This document shows, one piece after another, positions 56,302 to 64,000 of a stretch of DNA of 64,000 nucleotides; position 1 is the first letter of the stretch; each line of letters opens with the position of its first letter. A program made the position numbers and the translations under genes. The notes below the pieces were generated by a model. The model was not told the origin of the DNA. It searched no databases and saw only the letters and a program-made list of their open reading frames with translations. Origin of the DNA: Pyrenochaeta sp. MPI-SDFR-AT-0127 (taxonomy: Eukaryota > Ascomycota > Dothideomycetes > Pleosporales > Cucurbitariaceae); contig JAGTJM010000007.1 in assembly GCA_020747015.1 (NCBI GenBank), positions 186,001 through 250,000 of the forward strand, written 5' to 3'.

Positions 56302-56855
56302 GTTCGTGCCAAGGCAATGCGGGTCTACACACATCGTTGTCGTCTATCTTGTGACGTCCCCTCCAAGGCCAGACCCTACAAATTTCTTCAAGAGCCTCTG
56401 CCACCATACAATCGGTTTCGCCGACAAAAGGACACTAGGAAGGGTTAGTGTTTACAGTGTTACGAATAATATGACACTAAAGTAATAACGTGAACCGCAC
56501 GCTAAAGGAGTTTACCGAAAGTAGCTGACCTGCAGGCCAACCTTGACTACACTAAGCTCATTGGGGGACGTGACTCGCTGTAAGCTCTCAGCCCCAGTCT
56601 AAGCACGCCCGCCCGCTATGGCTGAAGCACACCCTGTCCCTAGTCCCCCCAAGCGTCAGCTTAACGCCCGCCCTGCCACCCGCCTGCACCGGCGAATGTA
56701 GCCAGAATACTACATGCTGAATCCTTCCCACGATCGTTTCCGTATTGGTCCTAGTCTGGCTGTATGTATTCACTCTCATTCACTACTCTATATAATGTAC
56801 TCCTCTTCTTACTGCTTGAGGCCTTCATTCCAAGATCACCTACCACACATACACA
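56302..56855. other. intergenic, regulator upstream region
   Basis: No ORF supported. TATATAAT at 56799-56806 could be a TATA-like element for the regulator, 50 bp from its ATG. Confidence 0.4.
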
Positions 56856-57898
56856 ATGTTCCAAGCTGTATCTCCAGCGTATACCCCTCAGCAATCACCA
56901 ACACCGATGGACAACCTGCTTGCCATTCCCGAGAATACTATAATGACCACGGGCCCAAATGGAGATCAGAAGCCTCGAAAGATACGAGCTTCCTGCGATG
57001 CATGCTCCCGTGCTAAGGTACGACATGGTCTTTACTTCAGCTCGTGGAAGTCGAATGCTAATGCCATCACCAGGTCAAGTGTGATAAAGTGAGGCCTACA
57101 TGTCACCGTTGTGGTAACATGGGCATTTGCTGCAACTATTCTCCTTCCATGAGGTACGGTGTATAGTTCAAAGCCTCTGCACTTTCGCAGCTCACACAAA
57201 GTAGAATGGGAAAGCCACGCAAGAACAGAAACCCAGATGGCACTATCATGCGCGACGTATCGCCTGCTAGCTCCTGCGGACTACTGCGACCTAGATCAGA
57301 CATGATCCCACGCACTACCTCTTACACTGCTGAAAGCTCCCCGGAACCTACTGATCCATTCTTCTTCGGTCCTGCAACCCCAGAGTACCACTATCAGGAT
57401 GCTTTCGTGGTGAATGGATTCGATATCAGCCAGTCTCCAGCGTACTCAGACGCGGGCTCTCTTGTCAGCGGCTGGTCAAATGAAGACCAGTTGATGTTCG
57501 GAAGCCCAGCAGACATGTTCGCCCCTCTGCCTCATTTTGCTCCACCTCACTCTCCATATGGTGGACACGTGCGGTCTACCAGCTTGCAAAGCCAACCGGA
57601 GATGATCGCATCCTTGGACGCTCTGAGCTCCCCACCCATGGCGAGCCCCCAATTCTTCGGTATGCCAGATCCAATGTTCACGCAAGATAAGATGATGGCT
57701 TCACCTCCTCCGATGGTCCTTGCACCTTTGCCAGCACCACCTGCTCCTGCTACTCTCCAGAACCACGACTGCACTCAGTTTGCCTTCCAGATACTGAACA
57801 GCTTGTATGCACCGCCTGCTACTCAGCCTCCTGCTGGCGACTTCAATGGCGCATCGGATGATTTGCCAACCCTCGACGCTGTTCTATCCACCCAGTGA
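56856..57898 (+). pseudogene. AflR-like Zn(II)2Cys6 transcription factor, C-terminus cut by a hAT end
   Basis: Exons 56856-57017, 57074-57153 and 57205-57898, total 936 nt (311 residues). The binuclear zinc cluster spans the first intron: CDACSRAKVKCDKVRPTCHR then CGNMGICCNY; the linker GKPRKNRNPDGT is that of AflR-family regulators of polyketide clusters. A Pro/Ser-rich middle follows. The start of the AflR C-terminal region, CTQFAFQILNSLYAPPA and DDLPTLDAVLST, is present, but at 57893 the sequence becomes a hAT terminal repeat whose first six bases, CAGTGA, give a Gln and the stop. The rest of the activation domain (normally another 100 or more residues) is lost. DNA binding should survive, so the product could act as a dominant blocker, if expressed; this is inference. 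Confidence 0.82.
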
Positions 57899-58256
57899 TC
57901 TCAATGGTCTGGTATGAGTTGGTATTGGTATGGTATATACCGCCAAGACCTGGTATGGTTTGAGGATATCTTAATACCATGGTATTACCGGTATACCAGG
58001 TCATACCGGTATGCCTATAAATAGGTGGAGATAGAGAGGCGGGTGGCGGTAAGTGGCCGAATCTTAGACCAAACTGGATAGAATATGTTTACCTCTCACG
58101 TGAGCTCAGAAGTTACCGAACATGCTGCCTGCTACTGCCTGCACTAGCTCGGCTACTGCCTACCTGCAGCGTACTTGGCACTACGTTGGGTAGTTCACTT
58201 CCTAGCATATATATATGTAGCTAGAGGCCTTTGTTAGAAATCAACTCAGTTCTCAT
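57893..58256 (+). mobile_element. 5' remnant of hAT transposon 3
   Basis: Begins CAGTGATCTCAATGGTCTGG, matching the ends of the hAT element in the ALDH gene (CAGTGATCTTGTTGGACTGG). Palindromic GGTATACC/GGTATGG words fill 57910-58010. From 58110 the sequence is related to the leader of hAT transposon 2 (GCTGCCTGCTACTGCCTGC; TTAGAAATCAACTCAGTTCT against TTAGCAATCAACCTAGTCCT). It stops at 58256, where a copia LTR begins. No transposase is left. Confidence 0.7.
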
Positions 58257-58632
58257 TGTAGAAGCAAGTGATTTTATTGTTATTTCCTACAGACAGGCGG
58301 GGTGCCATATATATGCACGTTCCCGACACCTGTTACATGTATGCTTCAGCCACTGTGACATCTGACACTCCCACTCGATGGCGACCATCGCCGGGAGATC
58401 CGTCGACCATTCATCACGGTGGTAATAGGCCCCGTTAACACCTTCCAAAAACCTTCAAGGGAAAAGGAAGGAAAGGGTACCTATATGGCTTGTCTCTCCT
58501 CAAATTCGATTGCTCATGAGCATTACTCGATGCCTAGCCCTCTCCGGAACCACTCAAACCTGTCTCCTACAAGGGGGCTTGGTGAACCTGTCAGCAATTT
58601 GTTCTATAGTTGGGACATACTTTAGTTCAACT
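58257..58632 (-). mobile_element. 3' end of a Ty1/copia retrotransposon nested in hAT 3
   Basis: Minus orientation. The LTR (58257-58367) begins TGTCAGATGTCACAG and ends CTTGCTTCTACA when read on the minus strand, preceded by a polypurine tract GAGTGGGAG (58376-58368). Upstream on the minus strand lies the end of the RNase H domain: ELKYVPTIEQIADRFTKP (58632-58575), a copia signature. Everything further 5' is missing; at about 58632 it joins a pogo tail. Confidence 0.75.
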
Positions 58633-58869
58633 AGAAGCTGAAAATCAGCGACTGCAATATTAACTAGATTAGATCAAGGAAACCCAATCAAGAAAGCGAG
58701 TTTGAGTTAATCCAGATGAGCGCTTTAGCAACATAGAGGTGGTCAAAGCTGCTATCGACCAAGCAGCCTTTTAAGCAGCTCAAAACTCGATCACGGAGGC
58801 AGAACAGGCAGCCAATAGGATTGCAGCGGCTTCTACGCTTCAGTCTATGTGTACTGAGTGGCAAATATA
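58632..58869 (+). pseudogene. pogo transposase C-terminal fragment with four stops
   Basis: Plus strand: LEAENQRLQY, then KETQSRKRV and VNPDERFSNIEVVKAAIDQA, NSITEAEQAANRIAAASTLQ. This is the coiled-coil tail of pogo/Fot1 proteins (compare KRRRV..NPN.RF..IE in relatives). TAA, TAG, TGA and TAA interrupt it, each explicable as one C-to-T change from CAA, CAG, CGA and CAA. Confidence 0.6.
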
Positions 58870-59046
58870 ATATACGTTGTTGACGATATCGATTGTGATC
58901 GTTGAACTCGTAGTACGCGTTTTAGTGAGGTGGCCGGAAAGTAGGTGGCCGACACATCCGTGCACTAATTCGTTGCCGGGGGCCAAAAGTTCCCTCAGCA
59001 TCAATCAGGAGAACTCATCCACTTTGAGATAAATTGCAACCCCATC

Positions 59047-59257
59047 TGATGGAGATCATGTTTGGCAGTTGGAAGTACTCATAAATATTGTCTTAGAAAG
59101 TGAAAATGATTGATTGGTTCTGATCTGGTAAACACTGTGTTCATATACATGCATGTTCCCAATTAGGCAGCAACCTGATGACTCATTCTGGTGCATCCAC
59201 AATTCAGGCGTCCACGTGGGAACCATGTCTCCGACGTGCGAGATTGCCGTGCCAACA
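59047..59257 (+). repeat. duplicated segment, copy 2
   Basis: Near-identical to 44974-45182, the promoter and first codons of the DUF924 gene, but here without the rest of that gene. Confidence 0.85.
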
Positions 59258-59838
59258 CAACCGTCGCTCTGCCATCTGATATAGAAGAGAGGTATATGGC
59301 TGGGTTAGAACACGAGGTTGAAACCCTCAGGGGCTATTCTATATTTGGTGAATATCATTGGTATGAGTACTCAAATACGTGGCACATGTGATGCAATTCT
59401 CAATAGGCTTGGAATTATCTCTATTTTTGAGTTATCTCTCTTTTTTTCTTCAAAGCGCAGCCTAGTCTTTATATCTGCGGCCTCAACTTCAGCTCTTCGG
59501 TCTGGCCGACGGTCAATCCGATATTCTCGGTCTCACCGAAAGTCTAGAATTTCGGTCCCTCCGATCAGATATCACCGTACTTTCTGGACCTGTCAACAAA
59601 TATCAGGCAAAGGCTATGGCTGGCATTGGTGCACATTTTGAGATGGTTTCCGAGGAGATCATTTTTGATGAAGTTACCGGCGAGGCACCATTGCTCGTAG
59701 GTCTACTGCAGCGTCTATGTTCAAACAGCAGCAAAACCCCAATTGGTCATATTCGATCCCGTATTATATCGGTCTTATCCATCATTTGCTTCACCCGGCA
59801 TCAGCAGCTCTGCAATTTCTTATCAGCGATTAGGGTCT
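59258..59838 (+). pseudogene. unrecognised coding fragment
   Basis: From about 59560 the plus strand reads GPVNKYQAKAMAGIGAHFEM then VSEEIIFDEVTGEAPLLVGL, LQRLCSN and HIRSRIISVLSIICFTRHQQ, ending at TAA 59838. Composition and hydrophobic pattern look like real protein, and a CAG acceptor follows soon after (59848-59856). I do not recognise the family with confidence. No start codon is apparent. Confidence 0.35.
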
Positions 59839-59839
59839 A

Positions 59840-60440
59840 ATGCTCTTTTCTGCAGGTACGAACAAGCAGATCTTTAGCGTAACAAACTCCATGGGATGGA
59901 CAGAGTCATGGCAGTCAATCTACCGCAGCGTTGGTGGCCTCCAGAATATGTTCTCTATTTCTCTCCAGCAACTCTCCCAACGCAATTTCGGGAGATACCC
60001 AAGTATGTGTGTGGTCTCCACGAGCGATAGCATGGCGGTTGGTAAGTGTATGGGTGTCTCCGTCGAGCACGGATCCACGATAGCTTGAAAAAACCGAATT
60101 CAGAGCCGTACTTTGACCGTTCTGGATAGCCTTGAGGACTAATAATCAATGTGATAGGTTGCTGAGATGGTGGTATAAGGTTGTGGAAACCAGTTATAAC
60201 CAGCGTCTTCCCAAACCCAGTAGTAGCCACCAGCACTACATCATTGCCATTATACAAATCTACTAAAGCCTCACGTTGCTGAGGCCTCAATTCGTGCCCC
60301 CTGAGCACTTCTAGACTTGTTATACCATCATCGAACGACCAGTCGGGGTTTGTGATGGGGGTGGGTATGCGGGGCTGGGGCGGGACGTGGGTCGACGGCA
60401 GCGTCACCGATGGGGCCACTGAAAATATCGTAGTTGTCAT
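59840..60440 (-). pseudogene. RecQ/DEAD-like helicase N-terminal fragment
   Basis: Minus strand, ATG 60440. After a Pro-rich start, LRPQQREALVDLYNGNDVVL leads to the Walker A motif VATTGFGKTLVITGFHNLIP (motif I), then ITLIISPQG (motif Ia). A break near 60120 changes frame; HTWVSPEIALG in the next frame is motif Ib-like (compare YVSPE.AL in RecQ-type proteins). The DExH motif and the whole second RecA domain are absent. Fungal repeats often carry such helicases, so it may derive from a transposon. Confidence 0.6.
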
Positions 60441-61563
60441 TTGTATCGTAAATCAGGGGTGTAGATTCCATTTCTGCAAAGAAAACGCACGATTCATAGG
60501 TATATAGACGAACTATCACGACTGGCAAACCGAGTACTAGACCCTCTGTCGAGGATTGTCCCGTCTCGGCGCTTGCGCAGGGCACTAACCCCTTACAGAG
60601 GGCACGTGATAACTAGACTACGCAGAGAATGCCCGGCCTGCGACACTCAGCTATCACGTGGTGGAACGTCTGAGGGAACTGAGGTAAATGCACGGGGGTG
60701 CCGAGCTTATGGAAAACGCCACTCGGAATTCCCCAGACGCCACCTAACCTTTAAACCGAATCGGAAGCATTGCCGAACCCCACAACTGTCCCGTGAAGCA
60801 AAGAGTATTCTGACACGTTAGCAGTCAGAGGTCACCAATAGGATCCTAAGCCGTAAAGCTATGCCCGACGCTTCAGTAGCAAGCTCGCCGAGCCGCAAGG
60901 CTAGCTGCTAGTTGTTGATGGCAAAACAATTGAGTATTCAAGGGTAAATGTCATTGAGATTGGTTAACATGGCTTCGGACTCTGGTGTTGCTTGGCCAAC
61001 AGCCGTGCGGAATTACGATCCCAGCATTGTCGATATCAGTTTCGTATTCCATAACAACATCAAGTGCCGCACAATTTTTTCCATTATACATTTCTCCATC
61101 GCATCCCGATGCCAAACGACTGGGATTTTGATTATTCATGGATAGATGACATTCTCAACGCAGAGCTTTTCAAACTTTAATTTGGGGATCCCGAAGCCTC
61201 AAACTTCCGGTCACCGATATTTCCAATGAGAGTGCATCGTTTGCGATGCTGAGTCATGGAGCATTATTCTAAGAACGCGGAGACTATCCGTAAGATCTAC
61301 ACGCTTGTCACAAGACTAATGACCCGCAGCGTACTAAGCTCCTTGCAGCACCAAGTGGAAGCCACCCTGGACCCTTAAAAGGCTAAACCATATTAATCAT
61401 GCTGTTCCCCGGTGTCCAGCGATGTCCAAATATCCCTTCATCGAGACTCCACTTCAGGGCTCATAAATAGTTAGGCATTTCAATCCCCTGCTTTAGAGAA
61501 CCCCCGAAGTATCTATGCCAAAATCCCACCAGTAACCCTATCCCAACACGAACCTACATCACG
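60441..61563. other. intergenic, no gene recognised
   Basis: No supported ORF. Contains upstream DNA of the rhodopsin-domain gene. Confidence 0.45.
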
Positions 61564-62841
61564 ATGTCCGCTCCACCTACCGGTCCGCATTTCACAGCGG
61601 AATACCTTGCTGCCAACAAAGGTCCTCGAATTCTCGCTATCATCATCGTCTTCCCCGTTCTGGCACTCATCGTGGTTTTATTCGTTTGTACACGCGAGTA
61701 AGGATTGTTAAGATTGTATCTCATGAAGATTATGCAATTCTACTAGCTATGGTAAGACCACCTTCGTCACGACAATCATTGGCTCAACTTTAAGAATAGG
61801 TTTTTAGTATCGCGTGTGCAGTGTGTCAAGGCTTTCGTAAGTCCTGAAAAGAGGCCTCATGAGATTTTATTGATGACTGTGTAGAGGTATCCAACGGAAT
61901 GGGACGGCATATACAAGCTGTTACGTTTGATCAATTAGTCGCATCCATGAAAGTAAGTTAAGTTCCAGACTAAGTGGAAAATTTTTGACCGAGATAGGCA
62001 CTTTTTGCCAGTATCATCTTCTATACGTTCGGACTTTCTCTGACCAAGATTTCAATATTGCTCCAGTATCTCAGGATCGCTGTCGACAGGCCAATCCGTT
62101 TGGTTTGTTGGGGTTGCCTACGGTTCACCATCCACATCTGCATCGAAGTCTTCGTCACATGCATCTTCCAATGCTTCCCTGTCGCTAAGTTCTGGGATCT
62201 GCGAATCTTTGGAAAGTGCGTTCAATTAGGTGCACTCTATTACGCGCACGCTGGTGTCAACATCGCCCAAGACTTTTCGCTTATAGTTCTTTCATTCTTC
62301 TACGGAAACTCCTATTGCCGAAGCGTCAGAAGATCAGCATTATGGTGATTCTTGGCTTGGGTGGCATGTAAGTTTCGTATCTAGTCGCAATTGCGATCCA
62401 ACCTCGAACACGACCTTAGTGCCGCGACTGCGTCTGTTTGTCGCCTCTATTATTTGTACGTCCTTAATAATACCTCCGACCTCACGTGGGACAACCATGG
62501 ACCGGCGACATGGTCCGCAATAGAATTTAAACGTTGGTATTTTATGTGCGTCGCTGCCGACTCTCCGCGCTTTCTTCATCAAGTACTGGCCGAGTGCATT
62601 TTTGTCTTCCTTTGGCCCCCGCCGAAATGCCACAGAACCCGAGCACACGACAAGAGGCCAATACTACAACATGGAAGGCTCCATTATGGCCAGGAAAACA
62701 ATTACGATCCAGGGCGTCAGAAATGTCGAAATGGGTGACGCGGCACAACCGGACTGCTTGTCAAGCCACACCGAAAATTTTGAGATTAGGAGCGCAACGC
62801 CTGAGTCGCAACGTGGGCTGTCGACAATTCCCAGGTTTTGA
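61564..62841 (+). pseudogene. Rhodopsin-domain (PTH11-like) integral membrane protein, frame-broken
   Basis: ATG 61564, MSAPPTGPHFTAEYLAANKG, then the first helix (AIIIVFPVLALIVVLFVCTR). Introns follow at 61698, at about 61834-61884 and at 61951-61998. The exon VSNGMGRHIQAVTFDQLVAS joins ALFASIIFYTFGLSLTKISI and LLQYLRI, the core signature of the fungal rhodopsin-like family; YYAHAGVNIAQDFSLIVLS is helix 5. A frame break near 62290 precedes LPKRQKISIMVILGLGGM (family loop), and at least one more occurs before DLTWDNHGPATWSAIE and the cytosolic tail ending RGLSTIPRF at TGA 62839. Seven-helix proteins of unknown ligand. The second helix region is poorly kept. Confidence 0.75.
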
Positions 62842-62980
62842 ATGAACGTCTCATCTATTGTTGGGCCTTGTATATAAAGAATTCGCCTTCTACAAAGCTC
62901 ATTTAATGATCAGCACGAGTCCACGAATATCGACCGAGTACATGATGGGAACAGACCAATCAATATATTGAATTTGGGTA

Positions 62981-64000
62981 ACGTGGTTTATCATCTAGCG
63001 GCGCACCCTACCAACATCACGACTATTACAGACTATTACAACAATGCCACCACAACGCAACGCGCAGCCAACCTATAATGAAGGCACTCTATTTCTTGCA
63101 ATCAAGGCTACCCAAGCTGAGGTTCCAGATACTATAAGACACGCAAGCAGAGCGTTTAACGTCCCCCCAAACAACGCTAAGACATCGACGCACTGGAAAG
63201 CTATCACGACGCGCGATCCTCAACGCAACTGCAAGAATCTAGACGAGCTAGAGGAGCAGGCGATTGTGCGACGTATACTTGAGCTTGATGCACGAGGGAT
63301 AGGCGCCACAAGGACCACGGTACATGAAATGGCTATTGATCTATGCGCTGCGCGTGGGAAAGAGCCTGTTGGCAAGTGCTGGGTAGACAGGTTCAAAATG
63401 CGTACGCCTGAGATCACACTTCGACACAGCCGTCCATACGATCGCCAGCGAGCTCTAAACGAAGATACAAGGGTTAGAACGCCCTGGTTAAAGCTAGTGG
63501 AGGGCATAAAGGCGAAGTATGGCATCCTTAACGAAGACACACACACATAACTTTGATGAGACAGGCTTTGAGAAGCGAAGCAATCCAAAGAGGATACAGC
63601 CAGGCAGCCGGGAGTGGGTTACAATCATCCAGGGCAAATGCGCAGCTAGGTGGGCCATCCCACCCTTTGTTATTTTTAGCGGCAAGGTCCTTATATCAGA
63701 CTGGTACCCAGGAATGCCTCCCGACTGGGTTGTTACAGTTAGCCTACATGGCTGGACGTCAAATCAGCTTGCATCGCGTGGTTGACGCATTTCGACATGC
63801 ATACAAAGTAGCGTATTGTAGGCACGTACCGTCTACTAATTGTAGACGGCCATGAGAGCCATAACAGTTATGAGTTCCACAAATACTGTGAGGAATAGAA
63901 GACTATTGTCCTGTGCATGCCCTCACATTTATCACACCTATTGCAACCACTTGATGTGGGCTGCTTCGCCTTTAAAGCGGGCGGACGGCGATGAGATTAA
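62981..64000 (+). mobile_element. pogo/Fot1-type transposon 3, runs off the window
   Basis: A likely left end is ACGTGGTTTATCATC at 62981 directly after TA (62979-62980), matching the ACGT start of the other two pogo elements. The right end lies outside the window. A broken transposase fills the rest. Confidence 0.65.
63044..64000 (+). pseudogene. pogo transposase, frame-broken, partial
   Basis: ATG 63044 (MPPQRNAQPTYNEGTLFLAI). HTH region, then CENP-B-type GKEPVGKCWVDRFKMRTPEI. At about 63540 a run of AC repeats (ACACACACAT) coincides with a one-base shift that separates NEDTHT from NFDETGF, the first catalytic Asp. More breaks near 63780 precede LLIVDGHESHN (second Asp), and a TAG at 63897-63899 precedes PSHLSHLLQPLDVGCFAF (third Asp). 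Related to but clearly different from the intact copy at 53000. Runs past the window end. Confidence 0.82.

Noticed and set aside
58232..58367. LTR starting at TGTTAGAAATC (58232) rather than 58257
   Set aside because: The 58232-58256 stretch is shared with the leader of hAT 2, so it belongs to the hAT remnant; the LTR must begin at 58257.
1..64000. tRNA, rRNA or CRISPR arrays
   Set aside because: I looked for tRNA B-box words, rRNA-like stretches and regularly spaced repeats and saw none; the tandem repeats present have no spacers.

Overview
The window looks like part of a filamentous ascomycete genome (Pezizomycotina, most likely Dothideomycetes). Genes carry 45-70 bp spliceosomal introns with GTAAGT/GTATGT-type donors and CTRAC-type branch sites. 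The families are typical of such fungi: highly reducing polyketide synthase, O-methyltransferase, Zn(II)2Cys6 regulator with AflR-like layout, rhodopsin-domain membrane protein, FAR-17a/AIG1-like protein, pogo/Fot1, hAT and MULE transposons. The organism is inferred; nothing in the sequence names it. LAYOUT. 0-2.3 kb: decayed pogo element with TA target duplication. 2.4-4.1 kb: secreted beta-lactamase-like serine hydrolase with one frame break, followed by an orphan MULE terminal repeat. 4.2-8.0 kb: ankyrin scrap, a repeat with LTR-like ends, and a glutathione S-transferase kappa gene ending in a premature stop. 8-17.4 kb: gene-poor, with two short TA-flanked inverted-repeat elements, one F-box/2EXR-like ORF and an unrecognised gene remnant. 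17.4-23.9 kb: relic of a polyketide locus (broken O-methyltransferase, broken reducing PKS truncated inside its DH domain and joined tail-to-tail to the 5' end of an enoyl-reductase-like gene). 25.4-26.9 kb: an apparently intact secreted FAD oxidoreductase. 27.5-31.6 kb: aquaporin pseudogene and an aldehyde dehydrogenase interrupted by a 469 bp hAT-type element with a perfect 8 bp duplication. 33.8-35.7 kb: aconitase fragment. 36.1-37.6 kb: intact amidohydrolase. 38.1-41.1 kb: internally deleted MULE. 42.3-45.0 kb: TPR protein converging on a broken DUF924 gene. 45.5-51.5 kb: two nearly full-length hAT elements in opposite orientation around a small membrane-protein gene; the second cuts a bZIP-like gene. 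52.4-55.3 kb: FAR-17a-like pseudogene carrying a pogo element with an open 551-codon transposase inside its intron. 56.9-58.9 kb: AflR-like regulator truncated by a hAT end, into which a copia fragment is nested, then a pogo tail. 59-62.9 kb: helicase scrap and broken rhodopsin-domain gene. 63-64 kb: a third pogo element running off the window. OVERALL. The window is a transposon graveyard laid over accessory-metabolism genes. The OMT, PKS, enoyl reductase fragment, FAD oxidoreductase and AflR-like regulator are what a polyketide cluster would contain, but they are broken or dispersed, so I infer a dismantled cluster, not a working one. Several nonsense codons, in genes and transposons alike, are TGG-to-TAG or CAR-to-TAR changes, the type produced by repeat-induced point mutation. 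Genes that still look intact: the FAD oxidoreductase, amidohydrolase, TPR protein, the small F-box/2EXR-like ORF, the short membrane protein and the pogo transposase at 53.0-54.7 kb.
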